35,760 nt of DNA from Chloroflexota bacterium (GTDB taxonomy: Bacteria > Vulcanimicrobiota > JAMCWD01). Of this stretch, positions 26,047 to 34,020 are shown one piece after another; position 1 is the stretch's first letter, and each line of letters begins with the position of its first letter. A program made the translations under genes and the position numbers. The notes below the pieces were generated by a model. That model was not told where the DNA came from, did not search any database, and saw nothing but the letters and a program-made list of their open reading frames with translations. Location of the stretch: NCBI GenBank assembly GCA_023475345.1, contig JAMCWD010000048.1:1-35760 (forward strand), in the 5' to 3' direction.

Positions 26047-26947
26047 CCTTTGCTTTCTCTTCTGCTTTCTTTTCGTCCTTGCCGGCCTGCCCGGCTTTTT
26101 TTGGAGGTGTTGTATCGAACATCGTTACGATAGTCGCATTTTCTTCAAGGCCCTTGACGACCTGCGGCTCGCGCTCTGAGGTCATTGCTATTTCAACGAT
26201 ATATTTCACATCTTCATAAGTGTCGAACTTTTCGGCAAGCCTCACGAAAATGAAGCCGCCGCCGTCCATTGCCCGCGGGCCTTCCCACTGTCCCGGCTTC
26301 ATATTCTGAACCATGCTTATTATGCCTCCGACCTCGGGGTCGGCGGCGTTCACGCCCATGATAATGCCTACATCGCCTTTCCTGCTTTTCAGGCTGGATA
26401 TTTCAGAATATTTCTCGGCAACCGCTCCGAAATCTTCGCCGTTCTTAAGCGCCTTTTCAACTTCATCGGCGATATTCTTGTTGCCTACCGCTATTAACTG
26501 CGGATGATACAACACAAATTGTTCCTTGTTTTGTTCGAAGTAAGCTTTCCTTTCTTCTTCGTTTACGTCCTTCAACGCCACCGTCTGGAGTTGGAGCAAA
26601 TATTTAAATTTTGTTTTCAGTTCCTTGGTGTCAACCTGGCCTGATTCCATGCCCTGCCAGTAATCTTTATGCTGCTCAAGCTTTTTTTGAAGCTCATCAA
26701 TCTGCGCGTCGGTGATATTTGCCCCCGTCTTTTTGGCTTCCTGTTCGACCAGCTTTATATTTACAAGCCCGTCAAGCACCTTCTTGCCGAACATTTTTTC
26801 AAGCTCGGAATCCAATTTCTGCTTACTTATAGGCTCTCCGTTCACCATCGCGGCATTACCGCCCAGTCCGGCGCTTTTGCCGCAGCCTGCACCAAAAAAC
26901 AGGCCGATACAACATAGTATTACGATAAAACTATAAAACCTCGACAT
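26039..26947 (-). CDS. Parvulin-type peptidyl-prolyl isomerase lipoprotein (PrsA/SurA-like)
   Basis: 302 residues. The N-terminus is a lipoprotein signal with lipobox FGAGC (Cys22), so the protein is anchored outside the cytoplasm. A SurA-like helical chaperone region (30-150, VNGEPISKQKLDSELEK) is followed by a rotamase domain (150-265, ending in GGGFIFVRLAEKFDTYED). The end is a Lys/Glu/Ala-rich tail. It helps fold exported proteins. AAAGGAG lies 6 bases before the ATG. It is the first gene of a mazG-eno-STAS run. Confidence 0.88.
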   Translation of the reverse strand: MSRFYSFIVILCCIGLFFGAGCGKSAGLGGNAAMVNGEPISKQKLDSELEKMFGKKVLDGLVNIKLVEQEAKKTGANITDAQIDELQKKLEQHKDYWQGMESGQVDTKELKTKFKYLLQLQTVALKDVNEEERKAYFEQNKEQFVLYHPQLIAVGNKNIADEVEKALKNGEDFGAVAEKYSEISSLKSRKGDVGIIMGVNAADPEVGGIISMVQNMKPGQWEGPRAMDGGGFIFVRLAEKFDTYEDVKYIVEIAMTSEREPQVVKGLEENATIVTMFDTTPPKKAGQAGKDEKKAEEKAKGE

Positions 26948-27082
26948 TTCTGTCTCCTTTCTTTTCAGGGTGGTACAACCTCAAAAGAGAATTCTACCGT
27001 ACAAAAAATTAACTCCTATCACGGAGCCCTGAATAGGGTTTATATTATCCATCACGTAAGTTTTACCTTCCCCGGAAGATAA

Positions 27083-30000
27083 TTATTTCGTATCACCTTT
27101 TTTAGCGTCCCGCAGCACCCTGATAATCCCGGGCAGTAGATCCAGGCTTTCTTCAGACCCGGCATGAAGCTCGAGCTGGTGGGGAGAAAAAATAATTTTA
27201 TGGCCGCCTGCTTTTTTCTTCAGCCTTTTCAGCAGATCGGCGTCTGCCTGTTCAACGCCGGGCAAAAGTATCGTGGTTACGCCTTCCCTGTGGCGGATGA
27301 GCGGGATGCCCGCATTATGGGAAAGCAATTTAATGCCGAGGATACGGACGAGGTTTTCGGCTTCCGGGGGCAGAGGGCCGTAGCGGTCTCTCAGATCTTC
27401 TCTCAAATTCTTTTCGGCACCGGCCTCCCTCATTGCTCCCATCCTGCGGTAAACGGTCAGTTTCTGGCTGAAATCGGAGACATAATCATCGGGGAGGTAA
27501 GCCTGGACGGGGAGATCTATAACCGGCGGCAGGAGTTCTTTCGGAGTTTTCTTCCCCTTCTTTTCGTTCACGGCGTCCTGGAGCATCCTGCAGTAAAGGC
27601 TGAAGCCAACTCTGGCTATAAAGCCGTGCTGCTCGGAGCCAAGCAGGTTCCCGGCTCCCCTGATCTCAAGATCCCTCAGGGCAATCTGGTAGCCGGAGCC
27701 AAGATCGGAAAATTCCTTCAGCGTCTCAAGCCGGGCCTCGGCGGTGGTATTTATGATTTTATCAGGCGGGTATAAAAGGTAAGCATACGACTGGTGATGC
27801 CCCCTCCCGACCCGGCCCCGGAGCTGGTAAAGCTGGCCCAGACCGAACTGGTGAGAGTTGTTTATGATTATCGTATTGACATTGGGGATGTCCAGCCCGC
27901 TTTCAATGATGGTGGTGCAGAGCAGGATGTCATGCTCTCCCTCCATGAATTCCAGCATGATCTTTTCAAGGCGGTGTTCCTCCATCTGGCCGTGAGCGAC
28001 CGCTATCTTCGCATCGGGCACGAGGCGGCTTACTTCTTTCGCCACCCTCTCTATCCCCTGGACCCTGTTGTGGACGAGGTAAACCTGGCCGCCTCTTTTC
28101 ATCTCCCGATCTATGGCGGCCTTTATGATCTCAGGCTCCGCGGGCAGGAGGTATGTTTTCACAGGGAGCCTTTCGGCAGGCGGGGTATCTATGCGGGACA
28201 TATTGCGGACGCCCATCATGGCCATGTAAAGAGTGCGGGGGATGGGAGTCGCGGTCATGGTTATAACATCGACCTGCCTGCATAATTCTCTCAGCCTGTT
28301 CTTGTTCTCGACCCCGAAACGCTGCTCCTCGTCGATGACGAGAAGCCCCAGGTCGTTGAAAGATATATCTTTCTGGAGTAGCCTGTGAGTCCCGATGACT
28401 ATATCCACCGAGCCAGAAGCAAGACCTTCCACGATCTTTTTCTGCTCCATGCGTGATTTAAACCTGCTGAGCATCTCCACTTTCACCGGGAAAGGCGATA
28501 ATCTCGATATGAAAGTGCCGTAATGCTGCTGTGCGAGGACCGTCGTGGGGACGAGTACCGCTGCCTGTTTGCCTTCCATCACCGCCTTGAACGCCGCACG
28601 TAGGGCGACTTCAGTCTTGCCGTAGCCCGCATCCCCGCAGACCAGCCTGTCCATGGGAAGCGGCGACTCCATGTCGGATTTGACCTCGTTTATACTGGTC
28701 GCCTGGTCGGGGGTCTCCTCGAACGGGAAACTGGATTCAAGCTCGTGCTGCCAGGTAGTGTCTTTTGAGAAAGCATGACCCTCGGCCACCTTCCTGTCGG
28801 CATGGAGGGCGAGCATCTTTTCGGCAAGCTCCCTTGCCGCCTCTTCAACTTTTTTTCTCCCGGTTTTCCAGCGGCGCCCTCCCATGTGGGAAAGGCCAGG
28901 CTCCCGCCCTTCGACGCCGATATATCTTTCGATAAGCTCTATGTGCTCAAGCGGGACATAGAGCCGGTCTTCGCCTGCAAATCCAAGCTCCAGGAAATCC
29001 CTCTGCCTGCCTTCGATATCGATCCTGGATATTCCCCGGAACTTTGCTATACCGTGATCCTGATGGACCACCACGTCGCCCGCTTTCAAATCGTCAAGGC
29101 TATATGTGCTTCTGTGCTCCACAGGCCGGAGGAACCTTCTACGCCTGAAACCCCCTGTTATCTCCCTGTCGCTGAGGCATACCAGGCTCCAGCCGGGCAC
29201 GGCGAATCCCGCGCTCTGGGCCCCGTGTGATAATATAACAACGCCTGGCGGGAGCGTCTTCGCAGGCTCGGCGGGGTCGATCCCGCGCTCGTGAAGGATC
29301 TCTTTGAGCCTGTCAACCTGCTGGGTGATAAGGACGACACGGTTCCCTTCATTTTTCCAGCCCGCTATTTTTTCCAGGAACTCCTCGAGCCTCCCGGGGA
29401 ACGCAGGTATGACATTCGCCGGAAACGGGATTTCCCGGAAGCCTTGCGGGACGGTGTCCCCCAATACAACACACGGGCCTTTCGTCTCTTCGATTATCTC
29501 GTAAATCTTATCGCCGCGGGCATCGGTGCGGCGGATCTTTTCCGGCTCGTCGATAATCCAGAAAGATTTTCGGGGCAGGTAGCTGTCCAGGCGGACTTCG
29601 CCTTCGGACACCATGTACGGGAACACGGTAACGGAGGGGATTTTCCCCCCCGACCTCTGGGAATCGAGATCAAGGCTCTTAAGGCTTTCCAGAACATCTC
29701 CCCAGAATTCGGCACGGACAGGCTCCCCCGTTGCAGGGTAGATGTCCAGGATGAATCCCCGGATGGAGAACTGGCCCCTCTTAAGAACAAGCGGGACCCT
29801 CTCGTATCCTGCCGCTACAAGCTTTTCCGAAAGATCATCCATGCTGAATTCACTGCCGGTTATGAGATCAAGCCTTGCCCGCCTCAGCCCTTCGGGAGCA
29901 GGGACAGGTTCCAGCAATGCCACGGGCGATGTTATGACCCATATCTCCTCGCCTCCGAGGAGCCTTCCCAGAACAAGCCCTCTCTGGGGGGAATATTCCC

Positions 30001-30280
30001 TTGAGAAAACCGAAAGCTCGCGGGGCGGGAAAAGGGCCACCTTCCCCCTGTCTGCGGGAGGGAGGAAGGGGAGGAGATCTTCGAAAAATTCGTCGGCTTC
30101 CTCCGGGGCTGAAAAAAGAAGAATCCCCGGCCCTTTGAGCCGGGGGAGTAGGCACGCGGAAATAAGGGGCCTTGCCGAGCGGCAGTTCCCGCTGAGGACT
30201 ATCCTGTTTTCGCCTCCCTCAAGGAGTTTCGATAACTCCTCAGGGGGAGACAGGTATTTACATAAGTTGTACAGTTTCAA
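27083..30280 (-). CDS. mfd: Transcription-repair coupling factor
   Basis: 1065 residues. Removes RNA polymerase stalled at DNA damage and recruits UvrA. Domains in order: UvrB-like N-terminal region (1-350), CarD-like polymerase-interacting domain (GDVVVHQDHGIAKFRGI), RecG-like helicase with Walker A GDAGYGKTEVA, DEEQRFG box and motif III TATPIPRTL, then motif V/VI (IIESGLDIPNVNT, QLRGRVGRG), and the TRCF C-terminal domain. The start is TTG at 30280 with AAGGA 7 bases upstream. It is slightly shorter than E. coli Mfd (1148). Confidence 0.97.
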   Translation of the reverse strand: MKLYNLCKYLSPPEELSKLLEGGENRIVLSGNCRSARPLISACLLPRLKGPGILLFSAPEEADEFFEDLLPFLPPADRGKVALFPPRELSVFSREYSPQRGLVLGRLLGGEEIWVITSPVALLEPVPAPEGLRRARLDLITGSEFSMDDLSEKLVAAGYERVPLVLKRGQFSIRGFILDIYPATGEPVRAEFWGDVLESLKSLDLDSQRSGGKIPSVTVFPYMVSEGEVRLDSYLPRKSFWIIDEPEKIRRTDARGDKIYEIIEETKGPCVVLGDTVPQGFREIPFPANVIPAFPGRLEEFLEKIAGWKNEGNRVVLITQQVDRLKEILHERGIDPAEPAKTLPPGVVILSHGAQSAGFAVPGWSLVCLSDREITGGFRRRRFLRPVEHRSTYSLDDLKAGDVVVHQDHGIAKFRGISRIDIEGRQRDFLELGFAGEDRLYVPLEHIELIERYIGVEGREPGLSHMGGRRWKTGRKKVEEAARELAEKMLALHADRKVAEGHAFSKDTTWQHELESSFPFEETPDQATSINEVKSDMESPLPMDRLVCGDAGYGKTEVALRAAFKAVMEGKQAAVLVPTTVLAQQHYGTFISRLSPFPVKVEMLSRFKSRMEQKKIVEGLASGSVDIVIGTHRLLQKDISFNDLGLLVIDEEQRFGVENKNRLRELCRQVDVITMTATPIPRTLYMAMMGVRNMSRIDTPPAERLPVKTYLLPAEPEIIKAAIDREMKRGGQVYLVHNRVQGIERVAKEVSRLVPDAKIAVAHGQMEEHRLEKIMLEFMEGEHDILLCTTIIESGLDIPNVNTIIINNSHQFGLGQLYQLRGRVGRGHHQSYAYLLYPPDKIINTTAEARLETLKEFSDLGSGYQIALRDLEIRGAGNLLGSEQHGFIARVGFSLYCRMLQDAVNEKKGKKTPKELLPPVIDLPVQAYLPDDYVSDFSQKLTVYRRMGAMREAGAEKNLREDLRDRYGPLPPEAENLVRILGIKLLSHNAGIPLIRHREGVTTILLPGVEQADADLLKRLKKKAGGHKIIFSPHQLELHAGSEESLDLLPGIIRVLRDAKKGDTK

Positions 30281-30479
30281 AATTCTGTCCTTGCTGCTTG
30301 CCGCCGCCGGTTTTTTGCGCCGTTTTATCGGCGCGGGGTCAGTTTGCCGGGAAACGCATATAGCCCGTCCGGCAAAAATCCGGGCGGGTGTATGCTCCGG
30401 GTAAATTATAGACGAAGGGGGGGCGGAATGGCAATTGAGAAGGTGGCTTTATTTGCTGTTATTGAATATTAATTACGGT

Positions 30480-32252
30480 CTAATCAGGCTCTATTGCTGA
30501 GTCCAGCAATTCCCTGGTTTCTTTAGACAATTCACCCCGTATTTTTTGAAAGTTTTCAAGGCGGGCGCCGTCACCCGATATTTTATATAACGCATATTCG
30601 CGAACGGCTTTAAAAACTGAAATTAACTCTTTATCCTGAATATTTCCCGTGTTATATAATGAATCTATTTTTGAAAGGGCATCCCAATTTTCAGATGAAG
30701 CCAGGAATCTTGTAAAATCCAGGGTGTATCTTACGATATTGAGGAATTGTACAGGGGAAGATACTTTTGAAAATATCCCGGACAGATGCTCAAAACCTTT
30801 TTCAGGCTCCCCTTTTTTTATATGAACAAATGCTATGTTTTTCAGTGTATGGATTGTTAAATGTACGGCCCCGATTTCATTGAAAATCAACCCGGCTTTC
30901 TGGAGGTATTCAAGCGCCTTATCCGGCTCTCCCCTGTCTTGATAAATGAGACCGATGTTGCCAAGAGCGTTTGCCTCACCCAGCCTGTATCCTATTTCCC
31001 TATGAATCTTCAGCGCGTCTTCATGGTATCTCAGTGCCTTATCCAGCTCTCCCCTGGCTTGATAAATGAGACCGATGTTGCTAAGAGCGGTTGCCTCGCC
31101 TAGCCTGTATCCTATTTCCCTATGAATTTTCAGCGCGTCTTCATGGTATCTCAGTGCCTTATCCAGCTCTCCCCTGGCTTGATAAATAAGACTGATGTTA
31201 CCAAGAGCGTTTGCCTCACCCTGCCTGTATCCTATTTCCCTATGAATCTTCAGCGCGTCTTCATGGTATCTCAGTGCCTTATCCAACGCTCCCATAGCCT
31301 TATAAATGAGACCGATGTTGCCCAAATCGCTTGCCTCGCTCAGCCTGTATCCTATTTCCCTATGAATTTTCAGCGCATCTTCATGGTATCTCAGTGCCTT
31401 ATCCAACTCTCCCTTGTCTTGATAAATGAGGCCGATGTTGCTAAGAGTAGCCGCCTCGTGGCTTCTGATATCTTCACCGGGCGTCTCTTCGCCTGTTTTT
31501 TCCCGGATTCTATCAGCGATTTTTAATATTTCATTATAAATGAGACCGAAGTTGCTAAGAGCGTTTGCCTCGCCCTGCCTGTATCCTATTTCCCTATGAA
31601 TCTTCAGCGCGTCTTCATGGTATCTCAGTGCCTTATCCAGTTCTCCCCTGGCTTGATAAATGAGGCCGATGTTGATAAGATCGCTTGCCTCGCCCTGCCT
31701 GTATCCTATTTCCCTATGAATCTTCAGCGCGTCTTCATGGTATCTCAGTGCCTTATCCAGTTCTCCTCTGTCTTGATAAATGAGACTAATGTTGCCAAGA
31801 GCAGCCGCCTCAAGGCTTCTGATATCTTTGCCGGGAATCTCTCCTCCTGTTTTTTGCCGGATACTATCAGCGATTTCTAATATTTCATTTAAATCTTTTT
31901 CGGCGTCTTTCTGTCTTCCGAGACTGTATTTACAACTCCCTTCTAACAGGTAAAGCGCCATTTTCTGGGAAGGTGTCGTTACCAGCAGTTGTGCTTTTTT
32001 TATTTCATCCGATGCTTCATTATATTTATTTCGGGAAATCAATAGGGTTATTTTGCCGATGCTTTCGACCAAATCCGAATTATCGGAATAGGGAATTCCA
32101 TCAAGCAGGTACACCGGCTCCCCGGCCGCCCCGCTTTCCTTAGCTATCGTTTCAGTTCTTAAAATAGTATTTTTAATATAATTTCTCAAATCATCGGGAA
32201 CAGGCTCCAGGACACTTTCATTTTTATCTTCAATGTCTCGGATTTTTTTCAA
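30480..32252 (-). CDS. Tetratricopeptide-repeat protein paired with an HD-domain protein
   Basis: 590 residues. The centre (about 150-450) is a run of kinesin-light-chain-like TPR units of 40 residues; the segment LDKALRYHEDALKIHREIGY recurs six times unchanged. A unit of another type (NEIL-IAD-IR-KTG-E-PG-DIRS-EAA) appears twice, 118 residues apart. The N-terminal 130 and C-terminal 130 residues are helical and not repetitive. No enzymatic motif is seen. The start is TTG, with GGAGGTGAT just before it, lying inside the end of the HD gene (23-base overlap), so the two proteins are made together. Such TPR proteins act as binding partners or sensors. A conflict or signalling module with the HD protein is plausible. 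Confidence 0.85.
   Translation of the reverse strand: MKKIRDIEDKNESVLEPVPDDLRNYIKNTILRTETIAKESGAAGEPVYLLDGIPYSDNSDLVESIGKITLLISRNKYNEASDEIKKAQLLVTTPSQKMALYLLEGSCKYSLGRQKDAEKDLNEILEIADSIRQKTGGEIPGKDIRSLEAAALGNISLIYQDRGELDKALRYHEDALKIHREIGYRQGEASDLINIGLIYQARGELDKALRYHEDALKIHREIGYRQGEANALSNFGLIYNEILKIADRIREKTGEETPGEDIRSHEAATLSNIGLIYQDKGELDKALRYHEDALKIHREIGYRLSEASDLGNIGLIYKAMGALDKALRYHEDALKIHREIGYRQGEANALGNISLIYQARGELDKALRYHEDALKIHREIGYRLGEATALSNIGLIYQARGELDKALRYHEDALKIHREIGYRLGEANALGNIGLIYQDRGEPDKALEYLQKAGLIFNEIGAVHLTIHTLKNIAFVHIKKGEPEKGFEHLSGIFSKVSSPVQFLNIVRYTLDFTRFLASSENWDALSKIDSLYNTGNIQDKELISVFKAVREYALYKISGDGARLENFQKIRGELSKETRELLDSAIEPD
30930..31890 (-). repeat. 120-bp coding repeats (TPR array) with a larger 354-bp duplication
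   Basis: Six nearly identical 120-bp units carry the same 20-residue core. Two further blocks (31447-31536 and 31801-31889) share a second sequence, showing that a 354-base piece was duplicated. DNA is much more alike than expected for old repeats, pointing to recent expansion or gene conversion. Confidence 0.85.
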
Positions 32253-32314
32253 AGATCACCTCCGCTGAAGGATTTGGCTCCAGGATACCTTCATTTTCCT
32301 TTTCAATATCTCTT
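32203..32314 (-). repeat. Imperfect 39-bp direct repeat across the HD/TPR gene junction
   Basis: Copies at about 32203-32241 and 32276-32314, 73 bases apart, match at roughly 32 of 39 bases. One codes for RDIEDKNESVLEPVP in the TPR protein, the other for RDIEKENEGILEPNP at the end of the HD protein, in a different frame. Confidence 0.75.
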
Positions 32315-33156
32315 TCAGGGTCATGGGGAACAAAGCGTAATCTACAGCCGTGATCCCACAGGATGTCCTGAACTTCTCCAAGCTGCTCATTGATTGATAC
32401 CCTTGTTTTATCTATAAAAGCTTTGATTACCTCATCGTTCTCGTGATTTTCAGGCAGCCTGAAGATAACCCGGATCTTCCCATTTTCGATGTGGACCGAT
32501 TTAGTGTAATGATTTGTCCACCAGTAAAATTTGCTGCTAACAGGTATGGGCCATATTTTAAGCTGATCCATTTTAACCCTTTGATAATCCCTGTGGAGTT
32601 CGTCACCAAGCCTCAGGAGGGCGACCAGCAGCCTTATTCTTATTGTTTTAGACTGCGGCATGTGACAATCTTTCAAATCCGAGCTTGATATGTCAGGCTT
32701 TCCCCTCCTGTGTGATTTTGCAAGCAAACTTATATATTTGACGTAATCTTTACAACCGTCAAGCCCCAGGAATATCTTTTTTTCGGCATGAGGCTTAATA
32801 CTTTCTTCGATCATTTTCGCGCTTGATTCGTGGTGTTTATCCCTGATGATGTTTTTTTCTTCCATTGAATATTCGTCTTTTTCGGGCAATCCTGCGTGAT
32901 AAGCCGACTGCATCCCGATATCGTGTAAATACGCCGAAGCAAGAAGTATAAACGCTTCATGCTCATTTAAACGATCTGTAAGAGGGCTTCCGTCAAGGAG
33001 CAGTTCGATATTTTTTATTACACATTTGGAATGACTGATTGAGTGATCTGTGAAATGCGTGAGTCTGGGAGCTTCGAGAATTTTCTCTGCGGCTGCCCGT
33101 ATGGAATCCAGGTGGGTTTTTAATTCACTTGATGAAAGGAGGCTTTCCAAATTCAT
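32230..33156 (-). CDS. HD-domain protein of the HD-CE type
   Basis: 308 residues. Metal-binding HD-type elements: THFTDHSISHSKCV near 35-45, YLHDIGM (H78, D79), DKHHESSAKMI, then LLRLGDELHRDY. The spacing and the GDELH end match the HD domains found in HSP90-like ATPases and in proteins grouped as HD-CE, which occur in signalling and conflict systems. After the HD core comes a small beta-containing region (IENGKIRVIFRLPENHEN). The ATG at 33156 has only a distant GGGGGAG. The gene overlaps the TPR gene by 23 bases. The C-terminal RDIEKENEGILEPNP resembles the start of the TPR protein. Substrate unknown. Confidence 0.8.
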   Translation of the reverse strand: MNLESLLSSSELKTHLDSIRAAAEKILEAPRLTHFTDHSISHSKCVIKNIELLLDGSPLTDRLNEHEAFILLASAYLHDIGMQSAYHAGLPEKDEYSMEEKNIIRDKHHESSAKMIEESIKPHAEKKIFLGLDGCKDYVKYISLLAKSHRRGKPDISSSDLKDCHMPQSKTIRIRLLVALLRLGDELHRDYQRVKMDQLKIWPIPVSSKFYWWTNHYTKSVHIENGKIRVIFRLPENHENDEVIKAFIDKTRVSINEQLGEVQDILWDHGCRLRFVPHDPERDIEKENEGILEPNPSAEVIFEKNPRH

Positions 33157-33568
33157 TATGATTGCTCTATCTCCCCCGTATATCTCGATCTGATATTTCT
33201 CAAATACAACAGTTTAATCCTTTTTAATAGCGCATAATAATTTTTCATTAAAGATGCAAAGCGGAATAAATTCGGCAGGGCGGTGATGGCTGCTGGTGTT
33301 GGAAATTTATACAACCCCCGGAATAAATCGGGAAGAATGTTTTTATAAAAGGCCCCTCCAGGCCGCCTGTATAATGCGAAGAGAATTTGATACCCATGAG
33401 TTTAAAGGCAGCATTTTAAAATATTTTCAGTCCCTGTGAATATGTTAAGAGGATACAACATTTTATGAGGGTTGACCGATCCTGCCTGGGGCGCGTCTTT
33501 CGGGGAAATGTTTCGGCGGATCGGGTGAGGTTTATGGCGGGGGTTATTCTTACGCGACAACCCCCGAA

Positions 33569-33586
33569 CCCCCTTAACAAAGGGGG
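33569..33586. repeat. CCCCCTT...AAGGGGG hairpin
   Basis: CCCCCTT (33569-33575) and AAGGGGG (33580-33586) close a 4-base loop. A common form of intergenic repeat in bacterial genomes. Confidence 0.5.
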
Positions 33587-33606
33587 AATTGTTGTGGTGT
33601 GGCGAG

Positions 33607-33666
33607 GGTCTGAGGCTGAAGCTCACATTAGTGCACTGGATTCCCGCCTTCGCGGGAATGACGAAG
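33607..33666. repeat. 60-bp intergenic repeat, copy 1
   Basis: Hairpin ATTCCCGC (33640-33647), loop CTTC, GCGGGAAT, preceded by GGTCTGAGGCTGAAGCTC. It matches copy 2 (33718-33777) at 56 of 60 bases. Confidence 0.8.
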
Positions 33667-33717
33667 TGGGCGGGAATGACGAGTTGTAGCGTTTCGTGAG
33701 TTGTCTGGTATGGTGCG

Positions 33718-33777
33718 GGTCTGAGGCTGAAGCTCGCATTAGTGCACTAGATTCCAGCCTTCGCTGGAATGACGAAG
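33718..33777. repeat. 60-bp intergenic repeat, copy 2
   Basis: Same element with ATTCCAGC (33751-33758), CTTC, GCTGGAAT. The C to A change in the left arm is balanced by G to T in the right arm, so pairing is kept. Confidence 0.8.
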
Positions 33778-33857
33778 CAACTAGAAACTAGAGGCTAGAG
33801 ACTGAACGGTATGATTAACGGGCGCCCCTACAATACCACCTTTTCTCGGTGTCCACT

Positions 33858-33920
33858 AAACTGGGGGAAGGTCAATAACCCCCTACAATAATAAGGTTTG
33901 ATTGACCCTTCCCCGATTTT
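33858..33920. repeat. Imperfect terminal-type inverted repeats, about 60 bp apart at most
   Basis: GGGGAAGG-TCAAT (33864-33876) is the inverse of ATTGACCCTTCCCC (33901-33914) apart from one inserted base; flanking bases also partly match. Size suggests a MITE or IS-end relic. Confidence 0.45.
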
Positions 33921-34020
33921 GGAGGCATGAGATGGGAAACCCGGGAGCTTGCTCGATGGGAAATTTCAAGATAACAATTTCAAGTTGGAAATTTCGGATT
34001 AAGAAATTCGGAGGTTACAG

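Larger units (their letters stand above)
33157..34020. other. Repeat-rich intergenic region without genes
   Basis: About 860 bases with no convincing coding sequence. The first 250 bases are AT-rich and should hold the HD-gene promoter. After about 33460 it carries several dispersed-repeat-like hairpins (at 33569-33586, 33607-33666, 33718-33777) and an imperfect inverted repeat (33858-33920). The last 20 bases are the portal gene leader with GGAGG 6 bases before the ATG. Confidence 0.7.

Noticed and set aside
30930..31890. CRISPR-like spaced repeats
   Set aside because: The 120-base units are in-frame TPR coding repeats with no unique spacers between short identical repeats.
33402..33689. 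Two overlapping 74-codon frames in the intergenic region
   Set aside because: They run through the hairpin repeats on both strands, have low-complexity products and no ribosome sites.
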